Positions 26,401-36,651 of a stretch of DNA of 42,249 nucleotides are shown in pieces. The notes under the pieces are model-generated. The model was not told the DNA's origin. It searched no databases and worked only from the letters and a program-made list of their open reading frames with translations. Positions within the stretch are counted from its first letter, which is position 1, and every line of letters starts with the position of its first letter. The stretch is taken from positions 242,506 to 284,754 of the forward strand of contig MPNW01000167.1 of assembly GCA_011800805.1 (NCBI GenBank), read 5' to 3'. A program made the position numbers and the translations under genes. The DNA is from Hirudo medicinalis. Taxonomy: Eukaryota > Annelida > Clitellata > Hirudinida > Hirudinidae.

Positions 26401-27950
26401 CCAGACAAACTTTGCAAAAGAATGATAAACTTCACAGAAACTAGGAATACTTATCATTGTTGATTGTTCTTTTAACACTTTATCAGATAAGAATACAAAT
26501 AACTAAATAAATGAATGAACTCATTTATGCATGTATGCAAGTACATATTTAAGGAAAGCATTGTTACCAACTTGATAACCCTGTAGCTGACCCACATAAT
26601 AGGGGTAAGACCATTTTTGTCCCGCACATCAACATCTTGGCCCTTTGCTATTAAATATGCAACAATTGCTGTGTGTCCAAACTGGGCAGCCAGGTGGATA
26701 CCACTACAACCTTAAATAACAAGGGAATCTGCTCTGACAAATGAACAAAATTCAATAAATTGTTCTTCCTTTATCTGACCTTCACCATCAATTAGAGAGG
26801 GGTCAGCCCCAAAAGAAATTAGGAGCACAACCATTGGCAAATGGCCCTGTCTGAAAATAAATCCTTGTTAAACATAATATGAAATGTACTTTGAAGGTCA
26901 ATGATTATTTTAAGATTGCTGCTCTAATAGAAAAGAAGATAATGTTTGTCAAATAAGTATTTAACTTTTACCTTATGGCCCAGTGCAATGGGGTTGAATT
27001 AAGATCTCCTCCAAACTTGTCAACTATAGCCCCTTTTGATATGAGATATCTGAAATAGTAAGATTTTTCAGTATTTGTCATTTAATTTCAAATCAAAATT
27101 AATATCTGTTTTACTCAAGGATTGTCAAGTGTTAGTTACAGAAACTCTAACAAGCAGCTAGGATTTGAACTCCTAATGGAGCCGCACCAAAGGGTTAACC
27201 ACTCGGCTACCGAAAGTTGATTATAAAACAATGCTCAAGTTTTCAAGTAACTTTAATGTCATTGGCACATTAAAGCATAAACTCCAACTACAATGAGTTT
27301 CAACTTATATGTTTGAGCAAACTTGGAAATGAAAAAACATTTTGAGTTAGGAGAGAGTAATACAAAACAAACTGATGTTCATCTGCAGATGTTTCCTCAT
27401 AACCAAGAATAAAATGAAATTAAAATTACCTAACAATTTGGATTCTGTTATTTATGGCAGCCCAGTGAAGTATGGAGACATTTTCAATGTCGGGCAGATT
27501 GACGTTGTAACCATTTTCCACTAGATGCACCACTCGGTCATAAATTCCGTACTGAGATGCTCTCACAATGTCGAAAGTATTCACATCATTGGGGTTCACC
27601 TCCACCTTAGGTCCACTGTCCACTAATGGATTGCTTTCTTGGTCCACCATTTGTTCAGACTTTGCCTGAATGACAACAGTCTTGTATTGAAATATTTACA
27701 TTAATAGATTGCATTTAGGTGCCAATTAAATATGTAAATGGAACATTTCAATATCAATCTCTTAATATATAATTATAATCTCTTGGGTTGCAAGCTCAAT
27801 CCTTTCAAACCTATTTAGAATCACAATGACATGACTAATGAATATTAGTATTTGTTAATGAGCATCATTTAAATATAAAATATATGGTGATGGCAAGCCA
27901 ACCTTAAAATATGAGTCTACTGGACTGCACGTCACTTCATCCATCTGCAT
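23469..27950 (-). CDS. ZDHHC17: ZDHHC17 (HIP14)-type ankyrin-repeat palmitoyltransferase (15 exons)
   Basis: Exons on the minus strand: 27950-27903, 27665-27430, 27049-26972, 26850-26780, 26710-about 26581, 26101-25939, 25872-25657, 25544-25405, 25310-25210, 24888-24806, 24469-24313, 24189-24106, 24032-23875, 23772-23675, 23592-23469; about 628 residues (human 632). The enzyme attaches palmitate to cysteines of Golgi and vesicle proteins. The N-terminal half is ankyrin repeats: [53 protein letters not shown]. Transmembrane helices follow in exons 7-10 ([17 protein letters not shown]). The cysteine-rich catalytic domain has [22 protein letters not shown] (DHHC at about 464-467) and [18 protein letters not shown] and a CCG-containing tail come last. 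The exon 5/6 junction is one base out of frame. The donor after exon 9 is the weakest call. Confidence 0.92.
27150..27215 (-). repeat. tRNA-like (Ser/Leu-type) sequence in a ZDHHC17 intron
   Basis: On the minus strand it has the A box TAGCCGAGTGGTTAA and a perfect T arm (TAGGA, loop GTTCAAA, TCCTA). The D-stem partner and acceptor stem do not pair (CTTTCGG against GCTGCTT), so it is a tRNA pseudogene or SINE head, not a working tRNA. It lies between exons 2 and 3 of ZDHHC17. Confidence 0.55.
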
Positions 27951-28260
27951 GAATAATAAGGAAGTTATTAAAAGTACCACATTAAAAATCCTCAAATTGT
28001 CATTGCGATGAGCTAATTAAAAATGAGCATCATTCAGTTAACCTCCCTTTCAAATGTGAGGTAAATATGCTTAAATTGTTTGGTAGTTTCTAAATACAAT
28101 TCACATACATTTATTTTACATAATTTTATTTTCTATAAGTGACCCTCAAATGTAATCAATCTCTTGAGTTTGTAAATTCTCCCTCTGTATTATCATTCAA
28201 ATTATCTTATGAGTCATTCTTGCTGACTGTCACTCAACATTAATCTATAATGTAAAACAG
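27951..28260. other. Upstream of ZDHHC17, nothing recognised
   Basis: AT-rich; presumably contains the ZDHHC17 promoter. No coding or structured element is seen. Confidence 0.4.
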
Positions 28261-28261
28261 A

Positions 28262-28560
28262 AAATACATGTGTTTGTTTGTCTGTCCTAAGAACTCCTCC
28301 CAAATGGCAAACGGTAGCGACTTGAAAATTGCACACATCATTCTCTAAGCCATTCTTAGGTCAACTGTGCTATTATCAATTTTCAAGTTTTCCAACTTTC
28401 ACCTTTTCCTAAGTCGCTACCGCGCGGTCTAATTTTTAAGACTTTCGCGATGGCAGCAAGGGTTCGAATCCCATTGCAGGAGCACCATCCTAATCACCCG
28501 ATTCTTTGATGGCAAGTACCTGGTTGAATTTTAAGGACATAAATAATAACGAGATGAATA
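28262..28560 (+). repeat. Foldback plus tRNA-like SINE-type repeat
   Basis: Two nested inverted repeats form a long hairpin: CGGTAGCGACTT (28312-28323) pairs with AAGTCGCTACCG (28411-28422), and just inside, CTTGAAAATTG (28321-28331) pairs with CAATTTTCAAG (28377-28387). Right after it comes CGCGGTCTAATTTTTAAGAC and a B-box-like AGGGTTCGAATCCC at about 28458-28471 followed by a GCAGGAGCACC block. The second part looks tRNA-derived. The whole resembles a SINE or a foldback element with a captured tRNA promoter; the exact class is open. Confidence 0.6.
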
Positions 28561-28904
28561 AAATTAATTACAATGGATAAAAAACTGGCAAAACCAGTTT
28601 AAAAAAGCTAGTACTTTTATCATTTCTAGCCTTATGTTTGACTCGTAATATATGTTAATCAAAATATTTCCGATATGCAGATTTTCAATAGAATTGGAGG
28701 ACCAACACCCTGGGTTTGCATCGAGCAATGATTTTCTACTTTTTTTACTTCTATTTATTTATTGAAAAGTTTTGAAGGAAAAAGGTAAATTTGTTTAAAA
28801 ATTGTATAATTAATGTATTACTAATTCAGTATAAAATTAATAAATGGACAACAAAAACTCAGACAAAATATTGAACAAATAATTAATTTTTAAAAATTGT
28901 TAGG

Positions 28905-29073
28905 TTCTCATCAACGATGAATATTTTAGAAACTTGCGATATTCCGTTTATAGATTCTTTTCTAAAAAGCTTAAGGGAAAGATTTTCAAAACACAAATTT
29001 ATTCTGGTGAGATTCCAAAGTTTATTAGAAACTGATCCAAGTCAGCTTACAGATCAAGTTCTGGAAAACTTTA
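28905..29073 (+). mobile_element. hAT transposase fragment interrupted by an LTR
   Basis: The plus strand reads NILETCDIPFIDSFLKSLRE, then FQSLLETDPSQLTDQVLENF, which resembles the middle of hAT transposases of the 52 kDa repressor-like group. Coding similarity stops exactly where the LTR begins (29074). Confidence 0.5.
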
Positions 29074-29234
29074 TGTTGTGACGCTATATTGAAAAAGGTG
29101 TTGCAGTCGTTACTTTTGGGGTTTCTTGATGTCTACCTGTCTCATGCTCGTGGTTTTATAACAGTGATTTTGTGTTAATAAAGTTCGTCGCCTGAACTGT
29201 TTTCGACAGTTAAAATAATAAAAAAAACATAACA
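29074..29234 (+). repeat. Solo 5' LTR of a Ty3/gypsy element
   Basis: The segment starts TGTTGTGACG and ends CATAACA, giving the short inverted ends TGTTGT / ATAACA expected of an LTR. It contains an AATAAAG poly(A)-like signal near 29178 and is followed after two bases by TGGTGCAGTCGACAG, a plausible primer-binding site (29237-29251). About 161 bases, which is short. No 3' partner was found downstream. Confidence 0.7.
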
Positions 29235-29264
29235 ATTGGTGCAGTCGACAGTTAAATAATAAAA

Positions 29265-30130
29265 ATGTTGAAATGGTCATCAGAAAACTCTGCATTAATG
29301 GAGATGTTAAAGAAGTCACAAGAAAACTATGAAAGATTGCCATCATATTTGGTGCAAAAAGATGACAAGCAAGGGGACATTAAGTTTTCAGCTTTTGAAT
29401 CAAGAAAGGAACTTTTTGTAGACTACTTGTCAGGGTTCCAGACTTTCGTCGAAGTCATGGTCTGTACCATCAGGAAAACTCCTCAAGTATTCCTCATAAT
29501 TCAAACCCCAGAAACATATAAATTGTTAAAACCAATTGTTGCCATGCAGCAAGAGGAGAAAAAAAACGTGGACAATTTGAGTTTGGAATAGATTACTGCT
29601 CACATAAAAGAAGCATTTGACCCAAAAATGCTTGTCATTAGAGAAAGATTCAAATTTTGGTCATGCATGGATAGAAAAACAGGCGAATTGATACAGGAAC
29701 TCACAACAAGAATAAGACAGGAAGCTGCAACATGTGACTTTGCTCTGAGCACAAATAGGAGTCCTTTTGCAGACAAGACTTCCGTTTGGTATCAGTTTGG
29801 CCCTGGGATACTTCCAAAAATAATGGACCAGTTGATAGGTGATTCAGAAGATATATGGCATTGCCGTATATCCTGATGATATCCTAGTTAGTGGAGCCAT
29901 GGCCAAAGATCATTTAAATAATCTTAGATGCACACTACAAAGATTTCAGGATAAAGGCTTGAAGTTCAATATGAAAAAAATGTGTTTTGAAGAGCCATCA
30001 GTGAAATATCTAGGTTACATCATCTTGAAAGATGGAATGAACAAAGGAGATCAGATGGATGCCATTGCCCAGTTACCACCTGGATTAAAAATACATATCA
30101 TACATATTCTGATAGGTCAGGAGAATTCAA
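29265..30130 (+). mobile_element. Ty3/gypsy gag joined to reverse transcriptase remnant by internal deletion
   Basis: From 29265 the gag start MLKWSSENSALMEMLKKSQE is followed by capsid-like sequence (KLLKPIVAM, a stop near 29589, then IKEAFDPKMLVIRERFKFW, ELTTRIRQEA). At about 29785 the sequence jumps to the reverse transcriptase palm and fingers: FGPGILPKIMDQLIGD, then in another frame YPDDILVSGAMAKDHL and PSVKYLGYIILKDGM. The nucleocapsid, the protease and the N-terminal part of reverse transcriptase are missing, and stops and frame shifts are present. It is a dead, internally deleted copy. Confidence 0.8.
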
Positions 30131-30201
30131 ATATTTATGTATCTTGTCCAGTTCACACAGGGTTGAGTCGCAAATTCTGCTTCAAAAGTTTCAAGCATTA
30201 A

Positions 30202-32202
30202 TTAAAAATGGTTACTGATTTTTCAATTTTCTCTAATTTGTCTTCTATTTTTTTAAAGCAATCCGCACATTTTTATCTTTATAGGTTGATTTTTAATCGC
30301 CTTCTTTTGTAGACCCAATTTTGGGGGCTAGAACAGGAACAGATTTCACCTCCGTTCTAGTTACTGGTTCATGCTATCGCTTAATGTTACACATTCTAGC
30401 TGGCTTAATAAAATCTAATCCTATAAGCACAAGATGATCTAGATGATATTGTTGTCTAAAATATTGAAGTTATGTTTATACATATTAAAAGGTATAAAGA
30501 TCTGCTCACTGTCCCCGGCAAAGTCCGTCTAAACTAATAAATTATTTGTTATGATCATTAATATTAAAAATAATAGATTTAGATCCTCAGGAGAAACTAA
30601 AACGATGACTACAAGCGCCAAAAATTCAATTCAAAGAATTTTATCATGACTCAATAACCTATCGCAAATTTATCAACTAAATACGAAAGACCAAGCCGGC
30701 GCAAACGGTTTCGATAACAAAATGGGTGGAGCAGAACCAATACAAGTTGTGGATGGTTGAACAGGGTTTTTAAAAAGAAAATGCGGGTAGTTTTCAAAAA
30801 CTAGAATTGAAACAATACGTTTATTAATAAATGATAGATTAGTTTATAAAATAGTTAAATCAATCTATTGGATGATGGGCGTTCAAACATTTTATAATTA
30901 AATAACATACCAAATACATTTTATCTAGTCATATTAATTTAATTCTTTAAAAAACTAAAACAACTGACGTTACTGCGCTCAAAGGCGTTTCTCACTGCTC
31001 GATGAGCTCAGTGCTCAATCAACCATTGAAAGTCACTGCAATGCTAATGTAGCTGCACAAAAACGTCAGTGAATTTTTTTGAATTTTTTTTTTTTGATAT
31101 CAATTTTGATAAAATGCTTAAGTAATAAAATCAATGTGATTTTTCTAAGATTTATGAATAATTTTAGATAGCAGTGACCAGTGGTGTAGCCAGGATTTTA
31201 AGAATGGTCGAGATAGGGGCAAATCTTAGTATGCATACATACATACATATTGCTACAGTAAAGTATAGCACTGGTGGAATAGCGGCAAACAATTATTGTG
31301 TCACACTAAAGACACAACGAAAGCTTAAGACAATTGTAATTTCATTATAGAAACTTATATTATGTAATAAATTTGATGTCAGAAACGTTATTAAGCCTAC
31401 ATACTGGAGCCATTTTAATGAATTTAGCTACATATGCCCCCCAGCACTAAACAAAGTATACGAATTTTAAAAAAATATCAAGGAGCATACCGAAAGGGGT
31501 TTCCCCCGTGGCAGTGACTCCAATCTTGATGGTTTCGAGGTAATACAGAGCGTCGAGTCTAAAAACATAATTTTAGGGCTGTCATGTTCATGCCATATAG
31601 TAAATGTAGGAATATATTCATATGAATATAAGGTATTCCAAGAATAAGGCTCGCCTTATGCTTTGATAGCAAAGGTCCACACAGAAAACCTTGGATCGCT
31701 CTGACAAATTTGATTTTGAGATGGTGGATCATAAGATGTGTTTGATAAGGGGGTTCTTCAAGGCTAATGATAGACTAACGATAGCTACATTAGTGTTTAA
31801 AATCATTTAAACGTAAAAAACTGTTGAGGTTTATTACGCAATAAAAATTAAATTTAAATAAAAATCTGTTAAATATTAAATCATTGTTGTTCTCAATATT
31901 CTTAATTTGAATCGTTGTAACATGTTCCTTATTTCAAGGCTTTGATAACAAGCCATTCTGAATGGATCCCACCATGGGTAGCAAAATTGCAATCGGATAA
32001 TGTGCACTTTAATGCATCCAATTCATGTTAAGTAGTGTTAGTGCAGGTGTGCAGGTAAGTAGTGTGGCTTTAATTGAAATGTTCCGCGAAACAATCCTTA
32101 CCTGCTCATCATGACCGCTCGTGCAGAACGATAGTGCTCAAAGATTACACAACTTTATCGAGATTTTCCTTTCTTGTTAGCGATTTAAATAAAACATTTT
32201 AA
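30202..32202. other. Intergenic region with short repeat remnants
   Basis: No gene is seen. From about 31170 a CAGTGGTGTAGCCAGGATTT start and, near 31495, GGGGTTTCCCCCGTGGC resemble the two ends of a widespread short non-autonomous element. A small (ACAT)n run lies at about 31220-31235. A T-rich run lies at about 31077-31095. Confidence 0.45.
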
Positions 32203-33633
32203 ATGTATAAGCTGTCGGTTGTACGAAATTTTAAAGTTCTGTTGTTTCTGTTCGGATTATTCTCATTGCTTCTTTTACTTTATTCCAACAGTTTCCTACC
32301 AAAATCACGCCTCGTAGAATTGGAATCACTCAAACGCTGGTCTTCCAATAAATTTCCGGAACCCAAAGAGCCTCCTGAGTTGGGGGTCAGAGACTCGCTG
32401 GAAGCACCAACTCTGGAGCTCAGAGAACGTTTTTGTGTTCAGTTCAATTTAGATGGTGACTTGTTCAATGATCAAGGTTCATACAAAAAAGTTGGTAGTT
32501 CTGCTTCTTCCTGCTTGGTTCACTTTTTCTCCCCACAACTGGAGTATGAGGCAGCCAGAAGGTTTCTCGATCCAATAAGAGGAAACGTTTACTATGCCAA
32601 CAGTCCAGCCATCATGTGGGACAGTGGAGAGTTGGTTCTCGTCGCAAGGATTTGGCTCGACAGAGAAAAATACGAAAATGACAAAAACTGGCCTGACAAT
32701 CAATTTGCAGACAACTGGTTCTATACTCAGCGATTCGATTCCACCATGCGTCCGATGAGTGAGGGTTCGATTTTGGGGATTCCGACACCGAAACAGTGGT
32801 GGATTGGAGATGGACCTATCGAACCAAGATTATTCAAATGCAAAGGTAGAATGTTTGTTTCTTTTAACACAGCCATGTTTTTCGATAAAGACTTCATAAT
32901 GGATTACACCATTATTTGGGACATGAATCGAAATTTGCCAATCATCCCAGAAATACGTGGAGGTACGCCTATGGTAAACGCAACAGAAAAAGGTGACATG
33001 CCCAGAGACAAGCACTGGATGGCTCTGATTTTAGATGACAGACTTTACTTTGTGCACAATTTGGATCCTTTGAGAGTTCTCAACTGTACTTTAGATGGAA
33101 AATGCATGTTTATTCATCAGGAAGTAGGTCGCAATGGATTTATTTTTAGCGACGTTCATTCCCATTTGAGAGGAGGAACCCCGTTTGAACTGTATGAATT
33201 TCCTTATTATGTCAGCATAGCACATGTGACAATGTTCAAATCTAAGGGCTTTCACAGATATTACACTGCCCACCTTGTGGTTCTCAGAGTAAATCCTTTC
33301 AGGGTGGTATTCCTCAGCAATCCTATAAAGATTCACAAGAGGTTGTACAAAATGGCTCCCATGGTTCGCAAACAATACATAGACGATGGGTTCTTTTTTC
33401 CTGTTGGGCTCATCATTAGGGACAAAGATTCCATTGAAATAGGAGGCCACATAAACGATTTCAACGGTGTCATCATTCGATTAAAGGGTTTGCGTTCCTT
33501 GATGAGTGAAATCATTGCAACTGATTCCTCCCAAAATCTACAACGAGGTCCTCCACCTGGAACACTAAACCAGCACATCCATGATACTTTGGAAAGTCTC
33601 ACACACATTGATCTAGTTCATCAGAAAGTTTAA
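32203..33633 (+). CDS. Intronless type II membrane protein, beta-mannosyltransferase-like
   Basis: A single open exon of 476 residues. Residues about 9-27 are a hydrophobic signal anchor after a short basic N terminus, the layout of Golgi glycosyltransferases. The body carries blocks I associate with the beta-propeller beta-mannosyltransferases (fungal BMT type, GT91) and the related GH130 phosphorylases: YYANSPAIMWDSGELVLVAR, DGPIEPRLFKCKGRMFVSFN, LDPLRVLNC, HLRGGTPF, YYVSIAHVTMF, a HRYYTAHLVVL strand, PVGLI and GGHINDFNGVI near the end. Possible N-glycosylation sites occur at NAT and NCT. The likely role is transfer of a sugar, perhaps mannose, in the Golgi; donor and acceptor cannot be told. 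It is the only intronless gene here, and the neighbours give no pathway clue. A poly(A) signal lies at 33882-33887. Confidence 0.75.
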   Translation: MYKLSVVRNFKVLLFLFGLFSLLLLLYSNSFLPKSRLVELESLKRWSSNKFPEPKEPPELGVRDSLEAPTLELRERFCVQFNLDGDLFNDQGSYKKVGSSASSCLVHFFSPQLEYEAARRFLDPIRGNVYYANSPAIMWDSGELVLVARIWLDREKYENDKNWPDNQFADNWFYTQRFDSTMRPMSEGSILGIPTPKQWWIGDGPIEPRLFKCKGRMFVSFNTAMFFDKDFIMDYTIIWDMNRNLPIIPEIRGGTPMVNATEKGDMPRDKHWMALILDDRLYFVHNLDPLRVLNCTLDGKCMFIHQEVGRNGFIFSDVHSHLRGGTPFELYEFPYYVSIAHVTMFKSKGFHRYYTAHLVVLRVNPFRVVFLSNPIKIHKRLYKMAPMVRKQYIDDGFFFPVGLIIRDKDSIEIGGHINDFNGVIIRLKGLRSLMSEIIATDSSQNLQRGPPPGTLNQHIHDTLESLTHIDLVHQKV

Positions 33634-34717
33634 TTTTCTCCGGCAGTTTTCCCTTCTGAATGTCGTTCATTTCCATTACTGACATTTACTTCACCCATTA
33701 AGTTTATGCTTCCTATCTGGAGTCCAGCGGGAATTTCCCCTTAGGGCGTTCGTTTCTGGTTATCACTTCAGTCTTTAGTTGGTTTATTGTGATTCATGAA
33801 TTGTGAGTGTACATTTGTATCTACTTGTTGTTTTTTCTCATTTTACTTTATTATTTGATGTTAATTTTCTTTTAAATTATTAATAAATGAAATGTGACAC
33901 CGGAAAAAAATAAAATAATAAAGCTTAACCCTCAAAACAGTCACTTGCAGATTTTTTCCATATCTACTTAATTATGCTTTAATATTTCATGGTTTGCGCC
34001 TCATAAAAAGTCCGCAAATTTAAAAAAATGCAGAACAGTTCAGAGCACTGCAAATCATTAGCCAATGTACATCTTGAACTCCAAGAAAAGTATTTAATTT
34101 CATGCCAACATTAATCATTGGTATACAAAAACCTAATTAGCACTGCCTGTTAAAATAAAATGGATTAAAATTGATTATATTATATACGTAACCTAAGTAT
34201 ATTTGCAAATGCTTCCAATTGAGTTCCTTTTCAACTCTTGGTGCATATTACCTCTAGGAAAGCACATCTTGGTCAAAAAGGCTAGAAGTAAGATCAAGTT
34301 TATTTGTGGATGCACCCACTTCTCAGCTCTAATAAAAATCACGAGCCAAGAAATGGATGAATGAATGGTTTATTTCCGAACAGAGTTGAGGGTTCGAGAT
34401 TCATCAAAGATGCTGAGGATAGGGTTCTAAACAGAAGGGCTCCAAATCACAACTTTAGCATAAATGTGCATTGCCACAGGAAATAGATGTTAATGATAAA
34501 GCAAGATATTGTCAAAGGCAATCTCAGTTCTTTATTAACAAGCAAAAAAAAACAATCCAACAAAATGTTTAAACCCATTATCAAAAAATAGTTTCTTTTT
34601 ACAAAAATATCAAGAGCACCAAGAAACCAATGGTGACTAGCAATTAATTCAACTGGGTCAAAAAAAAATACTTTGGAGGTGTGTGAACAGTATTTGCAAC
34701 CAAGCAGTACCAGAGTG
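33634..34717. other. Gap between two convergent genes
   Basis: 3' flanks of the mannosyltransferase-like gene (AATAAA at 33882-33887) and of the F-box/E2 gene (a TTTATT, AATAAA on the minus strand, near 34531). No other element is recognised. Confidence 0.5.
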
Positions 34718-36651
34718 TCACATCTCGTGAATAGCATATTTTAATGTCCACCTCTGAGCTATTATTTCAAACAGTTTGCGATTGTACTGGTACAGCCTTC
34801 CGATCTTTGGTTCCATGCAAACATAAGAATAAGGATCAGTAAGAAGAGATTGAATGCTAATTAGAACTTTGGCTATGGTGAGAGCCAGACTCCAATTGTG
34901 ATTAATTGAATCAAGCCCAATATCTCCATGTCTGCTTATGTTTGGATGAAAGATTTTTGTCACAAAATGAACAGAGGGAGGGTCCATAGGGTAACTGTGA
35001 AAAGGTAAACAAATACAAATCATTGCATTGTTAAATTATATCATTAGCATAGTTTATATGCTTAGTTTTCTATCTCCATCTTGAGTAGCACTCAAAGAGT
35101 TCACCGACTCAGACTCAGTAATGCTTTGTCCCTTTGGGTTGTTTTTTTCCTTACTATTTTTGTTCAATGTTTGATGTTTTAGGGTCAATCCAAATGAACA
35201 CTAAAAAAGGTTTGCAGGCTCTATCATATTTGTAAGGACCTACAATCTATTTAATGCCCATTAATAATTAAAATATTACTGTGATGGCAATAAATATCAT
35301 GTAGGTAAATATCTAATGCTCAACTGGGACCATTAATTTAAATAAATACCATTAATATTTTACTTTCAACCTTCATGTCTTAATTTTAAAACAAAATACC
35401 TTGGGGGTACTTGAAGTCTGAGAAAAAAAAGACCCCCTTCATAAGGGCTTCCCTGAGGTCCAGCTACAGAAGCTTGCCAGTTAAAATAAAAGGGATCCAT
35501 GGGCTGTGCTCGAATACCGTCAAGGGGGTCAGCACAAAAGTTTTTAAGTTCATGGCGAAGGCGAGTATATCTCCAAGAATTCTGAGATAAGTGTGCTATG
35601 TTCTGAAAAAAGATTTTAACCAGCTAACCCTGTAATCTTCTAACAAAAGAGGATGTTATATACATCTACCTCATTTCCCATGCAATATAAACATGAGACG
35701 CTTTCAATCCTAAAAATAAATAATAAAGCTCTTAAATAATCTAACATCCTCAAAATAGAAAAGAGTCAAATAATACTCACAGCCTTGAATATAAATTTTT
35801 CCAACATAGAACGGTTTGCACTGGTTTGAAAAGTGGCCATCTTTGACAAATGAAATCTCTCCACCTTTCATCTGGCAAAATGGAATCTAGGATGCCCTTC
35901 CATCTTTGGCAAACATTTTGGGCATTATAAAGGGCAATGTCATTTAAGTAACTGAAAACACACAACAACACTGCAAGAAAACAAGACTGTTTACTTCAAA
36001 TGAACAAGACTTTTCTGTTGATACATTATTTTGATTCTAACCCTCAGTAGGAAGTGAGTCAACCAGGCCTGCAGGAGGCGAACAAAAACTGAAAAATTTT
36101 GGAACTGAAAGCTCTTTGACACGTTCTTCCAACTTGTCATTGCTCAGAACTTTTGTAGAGTTCATGAGAGATTTTGATTCCAAACTATCGAACATGACAT
36201 CAACCTCCACGTTGGGCTCTTCATTCCCAGAATCACAGGAATCAGCCTTCTACAATCAATTATAAATGGAAAGAAGTTTTATCACTCGATTCACCTACTA
36301 TTTACTTTTAATGCATTCATAACTAATTCTCACCTCCATTGTTTCAACACCTTCATTGCTACTGGCAGGAAACAAAAACAAATGACATGTACTGCAGAGA
36401 GGTTGATTGAAATTCAAGCTATAAAATCCATTGCACATTAAACAATCTTTAATCTGAAACACATTAATCCCAAAGTTAGTATAAGATAATTATCATAGAC
36501 TGGTTAAAAGTAACCTAACCTTATTATCAGTATATTCCTCATAGTTTTCACATGCTGCATAACTACTCATATCCATTGCAAGAATAATTCTTTGTGACTC
36601 ATATTTTCTAGAAATCCTCAGTGATCTTGCAAAAATTGCTTTAATGAGCAT
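34718..36651 (-). CDS. F-box protein fused to a catalytically dead E2 (UBC) domain (7 exons)
   Basis: Exons on the minus strand: 36651-36520, 36453-36334, 36249-36042, 35970-35781, 35709-35670, 35602-35400, 34994-34718. All are GT-AG and in frame, giving 389 residues. A zinc-ribbon-like CxxC-12-CxxC module is at 48-67. The F-box (LPTEVLLCVFSYLNDIALY, then CQRWKGIL) starts at about 150. A single CLYC pair is near 222. A full-length UBC fold follows from about 240 to 389: RLRHELKNF, GPQGSPYEGGLFFLRL, YPMDPPSVHF, HPNISRHGDIGLD, ALTIAKVLISIQSLLTDP. It is closest to UBE2D/UBE2W-type E2s, but the active-site Cys is Gly324; HPN is kept. An F-box would dock on SKP1 in an SCF ligase; the E2 part could bind ubiquitin or an E2/RING surface without catalysis (inferred). 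The start is uncertain; a second Met lies at 26. Confidence 0.88.

Noticed and set aside
33091..33450. Minus-strand open frame inside the mannosyltransferase-like gene
   Set aside because: It is the antisense shadow of a conserved single-exon coding region and has no family resemblance.
34447..34717. Minus-strand frame just after the F-box/E2 stop
   Set aside because: Lies past the stop codon in the 3' region; no similarity and a poly(A) signal lies within it.
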